Assembly: GCA_012656075.1 (NCBI GenBank)
Contig: JAAKBF010000048.1
Coordinates: 1 to 64,000 of the forward strand
DNA from: Phytophthora hibernalis
Lineage: Eukaryota; Oomycota; Peronosporomycetes; Peronosporales; Peronosporaceae
Length of the DNA stretch: 64,000 nucleotides
Direction: 5' to 3'
The notes beneath the pieces are model-generated. The model saw only the letters and a list, made by a program, of their open reading frames with translations. It searched no databases and was not told the DNA's origin. Shown here piece by piece: positions 52,719 to 63,924 of this stretch. Position 1 is the first letter of the stretch. Every line of letters starts with the position of its first letter. The position numbers and the translations under genes are program-made.

Positions 52719-55688
52719 CTAAAACTCCATCTGGACGCCCAATATCTTCTCCAGATTCGTATTCAGCTTCTCCACCCTTTTATTCACCTCAGCAAGCTCG
52801 TTCAGACTCGCCTGGACAAACTCATGTGCCAGCGTGCTTTCATCCATCCTTGCGGCGACCTTAGCGTACGCAGCGGCCTTTATTGTTGCGACCCTTGTAA
52901 TGACATCATCAGGGTATACGCGTGCCACTTTAAAGTTGTAGCGTCTTCGATCACTTCAGCGGTATTCGGCAGCTTCGCCCCTGCGTGGTTCCAATTGCTG
53001 GCGATCATCGCCAGAAAGGCACATTGTCCATTTGCTGCTACCTCCACCTCCCGGTCATTGAACCTTGCCATCCATTGTCCTATCTGAATCGGCAGATCCG
53101 CATCCCCTTCATCCGTTCCCATCCTAGTGTCACCTATGGTAAAGTCGTCGTCGGAGTCTGGAGTAGCTGGTATGATGATGTCCTCAGCGCGGCTATCAGT
53201 GACAGTCGGCTTGGTTTCGTCTTTCATCACAGCCCGCAATGCAGTCGTGGCTCTTTTGGATATATGTAGCCATACTGCTCTGTATCCCTTTGATAGCTCG
53301 TTTCGGTAACCCAATTCCAGCGTTGTTCGTCTTACTCCGTTTCCCGGATCTAGCTGGAGTTGTCGCCGTCATGCTGCTCTCCTTGTCGACTTTTCCTACG
53401 TCAGCCATCGCCTGTGGTGTCTCCGTCCGCGATGCGCCTCCGCCGTCAGCTTGCAGCATCGGTTCGTCCGTGTCTCCTAGTTGATCTTTGGACGGGCGAG
53501 TTGAGTCGAATCCTGTTGTGTCATTTCCTAGCTTGGTCTTCACTTCCGCATCGCTGTCCACCTTCCGCTCAAGTACATCTGCATGCTGTACCTGGATATC
53601 CCACGGTGCAGCGAGTGTCGTGCCTTGGTCAATGTGGTCCTCCAGGTACGCATACGGTGCGTCGTTGTCCTCACCGTCAGCCGCCGCCTCGCTGGAGTAC
53701 TCAGCTTTCTCGTCCACTTCCATCACGTCCGAGTCTCCGTCTTCGCTCTCCGAGTCCGCCAGAGCACTGAACTGTCCCAGGGCTTCATTGCGCTGGCATT
53801 TATCGAACCTTTTGCTGGATTGATTTGAGGGATTGCCGCCCATGCCACGTCCGGACCGGTCCGTATTCGTTTTGGACCTGCCACTGTCGTGCCCTGCACC
53901 AGTTGCTGTCAACTCCGTAGAAGAATTAGCTGTCTCCGCCCGGCTCGTTCTAGATGGGTCAACTGCTCCCTCTCTTTTGCCTTGCGAGCCTTTGCTTTAC
54001 TAGCCTTCGACTTCTTGGTCTCTTTCGTTCGAAACCCATCCGCCTCTCCTGGTGCTGCTGCGGTAGCCTCAATCCAGCTGCTGCAGTTGACGCCTCAGGA
54101 ACCGGCATATTGGCGCCGTTCGTCACTGCGTCCTGTTTCGTGGGGTTCCACACATTCTGCAGCTCGAGCCCCTCAAGCGTGGTGGTTGGTGGTTCTGCAA
54201 AATCCGAATTACTTCCTCCATGGTTGCCACCTGCGTATCCATGCTCGTGGGTAATCGGGTCCTTTCCACTGGTCCATTTAGCACCCTAGTGGCTCTCTCT
54301 CATATCCGTGATGCGAGAGGCCGCCAAACTGCATTTGGCTGTTCCGTGGCGTTGTCCGTAGCATCTAGCACAAGGCCGGTGCAAGAACTGTTTGGAAGTG
54401 GTGTATATCAATATCTACTCCCGCCATCGTGATCTTGGATACACGTTTGAGAGCTGCAGGGCAGTCTCGTTGGGCGAAACGGATAGAATGGTACCTGTTG
54501 TCGTATATCTGCGTCTGCTTGGCACGCGCGTATTCTACGTCTAGCACTTTCACATCTGCGAATTGTGAGAAGGCACTTGCAAGGGCTGTGAGGCCCACCT
54601 TCTCCCCACCATAGATTCTGACAGCATACCGTATCTCCAGCTGAGCTGCCGTGTATAATCCCTTGTCGTCCGTGTCCGCAGCGCGTTGGGTGTCCTTTAA
54701 AAGATGACTGCTTTCTGCAGGCGCAGCGCCTTCAACGTCCATCGTTCTGCAGCCGTTCTCGAACAAAAGACGACGCTGATGGCTTTGATGCCATCATACC
54801 TCAGCCGCTTTACATCACGCTGTAACGCGTGCATCATTGCATGTCCAGTTTTCTTGTCCGTGTTGGCGTGAAATAGTTCCCTGAATAGTGTGGCATGAGC
54901 AGCGTTGCGGTTGAGTCTCACCGTGGCAGGAAGCGCAGCAGTGAGCGTTGCGTTAAAATTCGCCTCGTGGTTGTCCTCCATCATGGCTCTGTGAACTCCA
55001 ATCAGCGTCTCCTTGATGAAATTGGGTGGGTGTTGTAGTTCCAGCTTACCAGTCAAATATGTCATCAGGATGTCGTTCTCTCTGGCCGTCCAAGCGCGCA
55101 CGATCTCGTCGCAGTTGGCTTGGGCTTCGGCCGTGGCCTCCTGCCACATAGCTAGTTCATCGTCTGACCAGTGGTGCGCGATCGGTGCCTCCCAGTCATG
55201 CATGAGTGTTTCCATCAATTGTTTCACGTGGACTGGGTTCCACACTCCCGCCAACATGTGCGCTTTCCGGGCTGCCTCCTCCGTGATCGGTTCAGGTTCG
55301 GAGCATGAGCTCTGGCTCTGTCTCCCCATGTTACATTGGTTTGATGTCCGGTCCGCGGTGTCTTTGCAGCCGCTCCACTCGTGCGTGTCTCCGCTGCTCC
55401 CGTTCCGTCCGTTTCAATGATCGCTTCTATTCCTGTCCGGCGTCTGTTCGCGGCCGTGACTGCTCGGTCCGTCGAGATGGCCCCTCCGCTGCATCCAGTC
55501 TCGGTGTGGTCGCCGGGTTCTTCCCGCACTTGCGAGTCTTCCCTTGCCTCCGTTGTCGCTACAGTGGCGACCCCTGGGTCCGGAGGTAGCGCCTCCGAGG
55601 CGTTCCGTTGATGTTGCTCCATCCGCCGCCGATGCACTTGGTCGCTGTGCGCCGTGTCTCGCCGCCGAAGCCCGCGTTGCTCGCCCAC
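52719..55688 (-). mobile_element. LINE-type ORF1 region with OTU-like motif; RT absent
   Basis: Five minus-strand frames follow each other with one-base offsets: basic/Arg-rich start (55688-55224), helical stretch (55329-54697) with LAGVWNPVHVKQLMETLMHD, an RRM-like part (54766-54365) with YGGEKVGLTALASAFSQFAD, an acidic Ser/Asp-rich linker (53912-53196) and DREVEVAANGQCAFLAMIAS (53314-52880). The N-G-Q-C-A-F-L part resembles the Cys box of OTU-like proteases in oomycete retroelements. Read as one ORF1 with repeated frame damage. ORF2 with endonuclease and RT, expected below 52700, is missing. Assignment to LINEs is inferred from order. Confidence 0.45.
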
Positions 55689-55837
55689 TCCTGAGCGACC
55701 TTTCCCTAACGGGGTATTTTTAAGAGTCGCAAGTACCCGACTTTGGTTTGGACTTCAATTTATGCGTAATTTGAGATTCTGCGGACATTCAAAGCGCTTT
55801 ACTTCCGGGTCGACCAGCCCCCAAACTACATGTACTG

Positions 55838-56158
55838 ATGAAAAAGGCCACGGCACTGGTACAAGAACGCTTCACATGTCTTCGCCATGTCATACTTCCA
55901 ACGACGACCAACTTGTTCGCTCGGGTACATCCGACATTGCTCGACTTCATAGAAGTGTGTTCATGGCTCGCAATTGGGTTTAAGCGGCTAATCGTACCCG
56001 CCCATTTTGTCTTCGGTAGTCTGGAGACGCCTAAAAGACTGGTATTGAGTCCATTCTTGGGCCCCAGCGGTTATTATTTCCGCGACGCAAATAATGAGTC
56101 AGGAATTGATAGTTCAAAATCGGAGAACTTCGTTATTCTGGAAGTGATCTCGAATTGA
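55838..56158 (+). CDS. hypothetical fragment
   Basis: A 106-residue frame with LLDFIEVCSWLAIGFKRLIV and SPFLGPSGYYFRDANNESG. It looks protein-like, with aromatic and hydrophobic patches, but no family was recognised. It lies at the LINE-like relic border and may be the 3' end of a gene cut by it. It has an ATG near 55838 but no other support. Confidence 0.25.
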   Translation: MKKATALVQERFTCLRHVILPTTTNLFARVHPTLLDFIEVCSWLAIGFKRLIVPAHFVFGSLETPKRLVLSPFLGPSGYYFRDANNESGIDSSKSENFVILEVISN

Positions 56159-56396
56159 TTGAGTGTACATGAAAATGGAAAAGAAGACGACTCGAAGTTT
56201 TGCTAATATTCAGAAGTGCGGGGAGGGGTTGTAGCACGGTGAGGTCACTTGTCTGTCGCACAAGCGAGGACTGTCCGTTTCGGGGCAAATTGGCTAATAG
56301 TAGTTGCCGCGGCTTACCATTTCACCATTAGCGCAGTGTGAGGCGTAACAATCGAGGAAGCGTTATCGACAATCGTGAACAAGGCGAAACAACGAA
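56159..56396. other. spacer before the membrane-protein array
   Basis: No gene seen. GC-poor with short stops in all frames. Confidence 0.5.
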
Positions 56397-57905
56397 GTGC
56401 CAATCAATTGTCCGATCAACTGGCATCAGCTGCTGTCCAAGAAAATGCTGCTGACAGCTTGGTTCATCACTGGAATGCTACCGTCCGCCCTTCAAATGAG
56501 ATGCTTCTTGAAATTCGCGACACCACACAAGATCACTGAAAGTCTCGTAGTTCCACGCGGAGTCGAACAGAACTCGACTAATATGCCCGGCTTTGGGGCT
56601 GCAGATGGCCCATGTGTAGTGGAATATCGAGACGACGCACTACTACGATGTGGTCGATGGCAGGCTGTGTCACTACGTTTCTCCGCAGTACAGTTGCCTC
56701 GGAAACTACATGATAGGAACCACGAAGGTGGAGGCTTATCACACAGCACCTGCAAGTTGTGCCAATGAAAGCTATCCTCTTGAAATGTTCTTCTACCACG
56801 GCAGCATTGGATTTTACTCGTTCTACGAAGAGATCACGGGCACTTATCGTACCAAGGACAACACCTGCATGGACCCATCAATGGACTGGGCACGTTTGAT
56901 GTTAACAGTTGGCTTTTGACCCAGGACTCTAGAAGTTATCAGTACCGTATGTCCTATTGGTATGTTACCGTAGGCACGATTTGGATCGTGTATCGGGCTG
57001 TCGTTCTACGGCGAAGCTATTTTGCTTGCAAGCTCTACGGTCGAAGATGCGAACGAATGGACGAGCAGCTAAAGCGAAAAAGCAGCGATCGTGTTTGTGC
57101 ATGAAAACATGCGTCTTTCGGCCCACGGGGCAACGAATTATCATCGAGTAGTGATTTTGTACTTCTGTTAGTGGAAGGTATTATGAGTGATTTGTTTCTT
57201 CTCGTTGCAACTGACTGGATTTTCGCCTGGTTCCAGTACATCTCGTTCGGCTACAATTTGTCCGGGGTGTTGTTGATCCCATTGGTTGGTTGCGCGAGAG
57301 CTCCCGTCTTATCACCAAGCGGCTGATCTTTTGCTATGAATCCTCACTTGTGGGAGAACTCCTGAGTGCCATCGGTCAATCGTATATGCTTACATCATTA
57401 AGCCACTCGATTTTGAGGCGCTCTGGCTTCGTCGCTCGCGCGGTTTTCTACTACGTCTGGAGCTTGGTAGGGCACAACGTCATTGTACTCACCCTCGTCG
57501 GCTTTATTTTGGCGGTCCGAATACTACGTGCAATCACGTATGCACGCTGGAAGCACGGTCATTTCTGGGTTATATTCACGACTCCCTGCAGCGTGGACAC
57601 AACTCTGACGATGCGTAACAAAATGACGTTGTTAACGGGTTACTTGTGGGATAAAGGGCAGCTGTGCTACAAACCTGACGCGTTAAAATCTTTCGGCCTA
57701 CTGAAGATGCAGGAGGAGACGGTATAGAATTTCTTGCGATGCGCACACTGCATTGGTTCCAAGTACCGAAGGACGACTTCGTGATGATTGGAATTGTAGC
57801 GTGTGAATCCATTTCCCGAACGCCTGAGCACTGGGGTGGCGAGCTTCTTCGATCGCAATTTAGGTGCAGCTCGGGTGAAGGTGAACGACATAGTATTCGG
57901 TCCAT
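56397..57905 (+). pseudogene. multipass membrane family, copy A (pseudogene)
   Basis: Same architecture as copies B-D, but at least five frame changes or stops. Recognisable blocks: MLLTAWFITGMLPSALQMRC, LKFATPHKITESLVVP, SYPLEMFFYHGSIGFYSFYE, YRMSYWYVTVGTIWIVYRAV, VFVHENMRLSAHGATNYHRV, DLFLLVATDWIFAWFQYISF, SLVGELLSAIGQSYMLTSLS, WSLVGHNVIVLTLVGFILAV, and a late VASFFDRNLGAARVKVND. About 25 bases missing near 57270 shorten one membrane segment. Closer to copy B than to C or D. True decay is likely because errors alone would not remove a block. Confidence 0.8.
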
Positions 57906-58084
57906 CAGGGTGAAAAACAAACCTGTGACAAATCCATTGTCGCAGAATCTCCAAGTTACAAACCTAGGGATTTTAGAGGCGAATCACGTTTGTACACGAG
58001 TATTATATCAAGTTAACGGGACGAATGCACCCGTTTTAGCTGCTTGTCCGTTTCGGATGGAACACCGCTTGAGTCAGCTTCACA

Positions 58085-59697
58085 ATGACTCGAGGTCGAG
58101 TGCACTGCCTCAATGATGGGCGTGAAGAGAATTTGGAGAACAATGGACCAAGTAGGAAGTCCCTGCGAAAATTGATCCTGGCGTGGGTGGTTGTTGGCAT
58201 GGCTCCGCTTATCCTGCAGACTCGGAGCTTTCTGAAGTTCGTGACCCCACATAAGATGCACAAAGTCTCGTCGTTCCAGCAGCAGCAGAACTCAATATTA
58301 CTAATAGGACCGAGTTGTGTCCTGCTGTAGGCCTTCAGATGGCTAATGTATGGTGGAACATGGAGTCGACTCACTACTTTGAGGTGAAACAGGGGCGTCT
58401 CTGTCACCTCGTTGCTCCACAATACAATTGCCACGGCAACTACGTAATTGACACGGAGAAGATGGAGGAGAACGACGCAAACTGCTCTGGTGATAGCTAC
58501 TACGTCAAGATGTACTTTTATCACGGTACCATCGGTTTCTATTCGTTTTACGAAGAGCTCAGTGGCACATACTGCATTGAAGACCGCACGATTTACGGGC
58601 AGATTGATGGACTTGGTACGTTTGATATCAACGGTTCGCTCCTGGCAAAAGACAATGGGAGTTATGGATATCGAATGTCATATTGGTACTCAACAGTGGG
58701 CACAATTTGGGTTGTTTATCGCGGCCTTGTTCTGCGGCGAAGCTATATCGCGTGTAATCGCTATGGACGGATGTGTGATCAAATGGGCGAAGAGCTCGAC
58801 CGAAAGACTACAATGGTCTTCGTCCACGAGAGTATGCGTCTTTCGGCCCACGGGGCAACGAATTATCATCGAGTATTGCTATTGTATTTGTTAGTGGAAG
58901 GGATTATGAGTGACTTGTTCTTGCTCGTTGCAACGGATGGATTCTTTTCCTGGTTCCAGTATATTTCTTTCGGCTACAACCTATCTGGCGTTGTATTACT
59001 CGTCTTCGAGATGATTGAGAACATGGGCTGGCTGCGAGAAAGCACTCGACTCTGCACTAAACGACTGCTATTCAGCTATGAGTCTTCACTAATCGGAGAA
59101 CTGCTTAGCGCAATCGGCCAGGCATATTTTCTCACATCCTTGAGTCACTCCGATCTAAAACACTCAGGCTATGTCGCTCGTGCAGTGTCGTACTACGTTT
59201 GGGGCTTAGTGGGTCATTGTGCTATTGTTTTCCCCCTTATCGGCTTCATTATGGCCGTTCGAATACTGCGTGCAGTGACTTACATGCGCTGGAAGCATGG
59301 TAGTGGATGGATCATTTTCACAGCACCGTGCAGCGTTGATACCACATTGGGAATGCTTAACAAGATGATGATGTTGTGGGCGTATGAATACGTTGACGGC
59401 AAACTCTACTACAAACCGGACGGGCTCAAATCATTTGGTTTGTTGAAAATGGGGGAGGAAGATGGCATCGAGTTCCTGGTTCTGCGAAAACTACGGTGGG
59501 TTTCAGCGTCCTCGTCCGACTTGTTTGTAATTGGTTCGGTCTCCTACCAATGCGTGGAGCCATGCACTGAACGACCATGCTTGGGTGTGATCAGTTTTTT
59601 GAAAAGAGTTTGGGGGAGACCTGGCTCGAACAGGGACACAGCGTCCACGGCTCCTTCATGGCAGAAGCTCAATTCTTCGTGGGCCAGCTTCAATTGA
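58085..59697 (+). CDS. multipass membrane family, copy B (one frameshift)
   Basis: About 537 codons. MTRGRVHCLNDGREEN is followed by one membrane helix (LILAWVVVGMAPLILQTRSF), then a one-base loss near 58262, then an ectodomain (ELCPAVGLQMANVWWNMEST, FYHGTIGFYSFYEELSGTYC), then five or six further hydrophobic segments (STVGTIWVVYRGLVLRRSYI; VLLLYLLVEGIMSDLFLLVA; YNLSGVVLLVFEMIENMGWL; VSYYVWGLVGHCAIVFPLIG) and a cytosolic-looking tail (DTTLGMLNKMMML, GLLKMGEEDGIEFLVLRKLR). Stop at 59695. No known domain recognised. The single break could be an error. Confidence 0.75.
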
Positions 59698-59729
59698 TAT
59701 TTTACCGGCACCATGATGATCGAATATAG

Positions 59730-59865
59730 CGGGCATTGGGATTTTTCGATCGCAGTTTGGGAGATGATTTATCGAAGAGATCTCGTCAACACAAATTGCC
59801 CAGCGTCGATGATTTTTTCATCGTCTTGAGGCTGTTGCCTGTTGTGTTCGATTTGATGCTTGATC
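59730..59865 (+). pseudogene. C-terminal stub of another family member
   Basis: GFFDRSLGDDLSKRSRQHKL resembles the SFFDRNLGG tail of copies C and D and the FFDRNLG of copy A. Nothing upstream of it matches, so it is a small leftover of a further copy lying between B and C. Confidence 0.45.
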
Positions 59866-59966
59866 GCAACACGTCTGTCCTACAAATAGTGTTGGCTATT
59901 TTCCGTTTCCATGCTAAAGGTGTTAGCTCCTTCTGAGCGTTGGCAGAATTTGAACCTCAGTCCACC

Positions 59967-61633
59967 ATGACGCTGGGGCGAGTGGACTCCTTGAAAGAAG
60001 GGCCCCATGGCCACATGACTTCCGCGGCATGGTACAAAGATATCGTGACTGCGCAGCGAAAACTGTTGCTTGCGTGGTTTTTCTTGGGTGTGCTGCCGTT
60101 TATGCTGCAGATCCGCAGCTACCTGAAGTTTGCAACGCCGCACAAGATCACGGAGAATCTTTTGGTACCCGCCCGAGCCGAAATGGAGATGGATAACATA
60201 ATAGACCTATGTCCGATGAAGGGATTCGAGGTTGGACGAGTGTGGTGGAATATTGATATCACACACTACTACACGCTGGAGCGTGATTATCTGTGTCATT
60301 TTGTACTCCTCAATACAATAGTCATGGTAACTTCCTTATCGGGAGAGAAAAGGTGCAGCGTTTCCACACTTCGCCAGAAGCTTGTGCAAACAACAGCTAC
60401 CCGATGGAGCTTTTCTTCTACCACAGCAGCATCGGCTATTACTCATTTTACGACGAGCTCGTTGGTACCTACTGCACTTCGGATAGTACTGCGTATACTC
60501 ACGTCGCAGGACTTGGTACCTTTGATATCAATGGTCTAGACTTAGCCCAGGACCCTGGCAGTGATGCCTACAGATGGTCTTACTGGTACAGCATTCTTGG
60601 CGCAGTCTGGACTGTGTTCCGTGGACTCATCCTACGCCGAAGCTACATTTCATGTAAACGCTACGGGGATAAATGTGGTCAGATGGAGATAAACCTTGGG
60701 CGAAAGGCTGCAACGATCTTCGTGCACGAGAGTCTGCGACTATCCGCACACGGCGCCACAAACTACCATCGAGTGCTGCTGCTGTATTTACTCTTGGAAG
60801 GGCTCATGTGCGACTTGTTTTTGCTTGCCGCGACGGATGGAACTTTCGCCTGGATTCAATACGCCTCGCTCGGATACAATTTATCTGGCACACTTCTACT
60901 TATCTTCGAAATGATTGAGACCATGCAATGGATGAGTGAAAGCTTTCGGCTTTTCGTCAAGCGCTTGCTTTTCAGCTACGAGTCTTCGTTGATCGGAGAG
61001 CTCTCGAGTGCAGTTGTGCAGTCATATATTCTCACATCGATTAATCGCTCGGATCTAAAGCGTTCGAAGCCGGTGGCTTTGGTAGTGTCATACTACGTGT
61101 GGGGTTTGGTAGGACACGGTGTTATCCTCGGGGCCCTCATGGGGTTTATCATGGCCGTGCGAATTCTACGTGCAGTCACTTTCGTGCGTTGGAAATACGG
61201 TCGCACCTGGGATATTTTCTTATCGCCATGCTGCGTCGACACCACACTTGGAGTGCGCAACAAGATGACGAAGCTGGCAGGTTACTGTTGGGACGATGGG
61301 AAACTTTACTACAGAGGAGATGCCTTGAAATCGTACGGACTTTTGAAGGTGGAGGAGGAAGATGGCTCAGAGTTCATGGCTCTGCGCAAACTCGGTTGGT
61401 TTAAAGTGCATCAAGATGACTTGTTTGTGATCGGGTCTGTGACAGAGCAGCGCGTCGAGCCTTGCAGTGAGCGACCTTGTGCGGGTGTGGTTAGCTTCTT
61501 CGATCGGAATTTGGGAGGTCCTGCTGATGAACCTGGAAGTCCTCGTTCCCAGACTATAATGACAAACAAAATATCTCCGGCGCCTCCTACGCGTAACATG
61601 CTACCCCCTGACGTCAGCTTTTGCAAAAGCTAG
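59967..61633 (+). CDS. multipass membrane family, copy C (one frameshift near 60300)
   Basis: ATG at 59967 (MTLGRVDSLKEGPHGH). First helix LLLAWFFLGVLPFMLQIRSY, then KFATPHKITENLLVPARAE. Against copy D one base is missing at about 60304 (D has GTGGTTCC where C has GTACTCC), which moves the frame; the rest, 60293-61633, is open. Ectodomain with Cys residues and N-glycosylation sites, then YWYSILGAVWTVFRGLILRR and the same later segments as copy D. It ends early (NMLPPDVSFCKS) because C has five C's where D has four. From 60410 on it is almost identical to copy D. Confidence 0.8.
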
Positions 61634-61643
61634 TATAAAGTAC
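60410..61643 (+). repeat. inverted repeat, left arm (copy C 3' part)
   Basis: 1234 bp pairing with 62260-63492. The differences I could find by eye are three substitutions and one C-run indel, so identity is above 99%. It starts inside the coding sequence at CTTTTCTTCTACC and ends at AAAGTAC just past the stop. Confidence 0.85.
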
Positions 61644-62190
61644 TTACCGGTATGTTCCTCCGTACTTGCGCATTCACGACGTATTACGGACTAAAATGGA
61701 TTCGAGTAGAACAAACGTAAGCACTGTTTACTAGTCTACTTGTGTGATACTTCTAATAATTTAAAACATGTTTCGAGACTACGCGCGTGGATCTCGGGCC
61801 ATCCGACAATTTTTCTTGAGTCGCAGCGCCTGCTCAGCTTGATGCTCGTGGATTTGCTGGACAGGAAGTGGTCGTCCAGGCTTTTCAGATGATTTCGGTC
61901 AATACGTGTAGAGCAGCTCGAAGTATGAAAACGCCCATCACTCCCAGCATGAGTCGCCAGAGCCTTGCCGCCCGATGATCCAAAACCTAATCGTGGCCCG
62001 TACAGTGAAGCACTCGAATTCTTCCCTTTCGGCATGCAGCGATCCCTCACACTAGTGCTTCGGTGCTGTTAATTCAGAGGTACTGTAGGGCCAATACGGC
62101 TGAACTATGCCAGGCTAGAAAGAATACCAAATCTGCCTGCGCCAACAGACAATGGGTTAATTACCAATGTCCGCCCTTCCTGCATCATGC
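61634..62190. other. spacer between the inverted copies C and D
   Basis: About 0.6 kb separates the two arms of the inverted repeat. A minus-strand frame at 61736-62050 has no recognisable domain. Otherwise AT-rich and unique. Part of the copy D arm (from 62260) lies in its 3' end. Confidence 0.5.
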
Positions 62191-63924
62191 TCACGAGAGT
62201 GACATCTCGATCATGACACTGAAGACCATACAACATTTGCTCTCAGGAGTTTTGCTTTGGTACTTTACACTAGCTTTTGCAAAAGCTGACATCAGGGGTA
62301 GCATGTTACGTGTAGGAGGCGCCGGAGATATTTTGTTTGTCATTATAGTCTGGGAACGAGGACTTCCAGGTTCATCAGCAGGACCTCCCAAATTCCGATC
62401 GAAGAAGCTAACCACACCCGCACAAGGTCGCTCACTGCAAGGTTCGACGCGCTGCTCTGTCACAGACCCGATCACAAACAAGTCATCTTGATGCACTTTA
62501 AACCAACCGAGTTTGCGCAGAGCCATGAACTCTGAGCCATCTTCCTCCTCCACCTTCAAAAGTCCGTACGATTTCAAGGCATCTCCTCTGTAGTAAAGTT
62601 TCCCATCGTCCCAACAGTAACCTGCCAGCTTCGTCATCTTGTTGCGCACTCCAAGTGTGGTGTCGACGCAGCATGGCGATAAGAAAATATCCCAGGTGCG
62701 ACCGTATTTCCAACGCACGAAAGTGACTGCACGTAGAATTCGCACGGCCATGATAAACCCCATGAGGGCCCCGAGGATAACACCGTGTCCTACCAAACCC
62801 CACACGTAGTATGACACTACCAAAGCCACCGGCTTCGAACGCTTTAGATCCGAGCGATTAATCGATGTGAGAATATATGACTGCACAACTGCACTCGAGA
62901 GCTCTCCGATCAACGAAGACTCGTAGCTGAAAAGCAAGCGCTTGACGAAAAGCCGAAAGCTTTCACTCATCCATTGCATGGTCTCAATCATTTCGAAGAT
63001 AAGTAGAAGTGTGCCAGATAAATTGTATCCGAGCGAGGCGTATTGAATCCAGGCGAAAGTTCCATCCGTCGCGGCAAGCAAAAACAAGTCGCACATGAGC
63101 CCTTCCAAGAGTAAATACAGCAGCAGCACTCGATGGTAGTTTGTGGCGCCGTGTGCGGATAGTCGCAGACTCTCGTGCACGAAAATCGTTGCAGCCTTTC
63201 GCCCAAGGTTTATCTCCATCTGACCACATTTATCCCCGTAGCGTTTACATGAAATGTAGCTTCGGCGTAGGATGAGTCCACGGAACACAGTCCAGACTGC
63301 GCCAAGAATGCTGTACCAGTAAGACCATCTGTAGGCATCACTGCCAGGGTCCTGGGCTAAGTCTAGACCATTGATATCAAAGGTACCAAGTCCTGCGACG
63401 TGAGTATACGCAGTACTATCCGAAGTGCAGTAGGTACCAACGAGCTCGTCGTAAAATGAGTAATAGCCGATGCTGCTGTGGTAGAAGAAAAGTTCCACCG
63501 GGTAGCTGTCGTTTGAACAACCTTCTGGTGAAGTGTGGAAACGCTCCATCTTTTCTCTTCCTATAAGGAAGTTGCCGTGAGTATTGTATTGAGGAACCAC
63601 GAAATGACACAGATAGTCATGCTCCAACTTGTAATAGTGCGTGATGTCGACATTCCACCACACTTGCCCAACCATGAATCCCTTCATTGGACATAGCTCC
63701 GTTATATTCTCCATCCTCATCTCGGCCTCTGCTGGCACTAAAAGGTTCTCCGTGATCTTGTGCGGCGTTGCAAACTTCAGATAGCTGCGAAACTGCAGCA
63801 TAAATGGCAACACACCCAAGAAAAACCACGCGAGCAAAAATTTTCGCTGCACTGTCACCATACCTCTGCATCTTGTCGTGAAAGTCATGTATTCAGTCGA
63901 GGAGTGCACTTGCCCCTGCGCCAT
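62191..63924 (-). CDS. multipass membrane family, copy D (intact)
   Basis: 577 residues, single exon. A short N-terminus (MAQGQVHSSTEYMTF) is followed by helix 1 (29-47), an ectodomain about 48-200 with Cys at 78, 106, 136 and 166 and sequons at N73 and N138, and hydrophobic segments near 201-219, 265-285, 291-313, 335-354 and 366-396, so about six or seven membrane spans. Between helices are conserved stretches: LRRSYISCKRYGDKCGQM, FVHESLRLSAHGATNYHRV, LLFSYESSLIGELSSAVVQS. The tail holds DTTLGVRNKMTKLAG and GLLKVEEEDGSEFMALRKLG, then SFFDRNLGG. No similarity to a named transporter or receptor was recognised. Membrane location is clear; function is unknown. This is the best reference for the family. 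Confidence 0.88.
   Translation of the reverse strand: MAQGQVHSSTEYMTFTTRCRGMVTVQRKFLLAWFFLGVLPFMLQFRSYLKFATPHKITENLLVPAEAEMRMENITELCPMKGFMVGQVWWNVDITHYYKLEHDYLCHFVVPQYNTHGNFLIGREKMERFHTSPEGCSNDSYPVELFFYHSSIGYYSFYDELVGTYCTSDSTAYTHVAGLGTFDINGLDLAQDPGSDAYRWSYWYSILGAVWTVFRGLILRRSYISCKRYGDKCGQMEINLGRKAATIFVHESLRLSAHGATNYHRVLLLYLLLEGLMCDLFLLAATDGTFAWIQYASLGYNLSGTLLLIFEMIETMQWMSESFRLFVKRLLFSYESSLIGELSSAVVQSYILTSINRSDLKRSKPVALVVSYYVWGLVGHGVILGALMGFIMAVRILRAVTFVRWKYGRTWDIFLSPCCVDTTLGVRNKMTKLAGYCWDDGKLYYRGDALKSYGLLKVEEEDGSEFMALRKLGWFKVHQDDLFVIGSVTEQRVEPCSERPCAGVVSFFDRNLGGPADEPGSPRSQTIMTNKISPAPPTRNMLPLMSAFAKASVKYQSKTPESKCCMVFSVMIEMSLS
62260..63492 (-). repeat. inverted repeat, right arm (copy D 3' part)
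   Basis: Partner of 60410-61643. The adjoining 117 bp of coding sequence on the 5' side differ at about 15% of positions, so the identity edge is abrupt. The loop between arms is about 0.6 kb. Confidence 0.85.

Noticed and set aside
55224..55611. Plus-strand Ser/Arg/Cys frames at 55305-55611
   Set aside because: They lie opposite the basic ORF1 start and have no motif.
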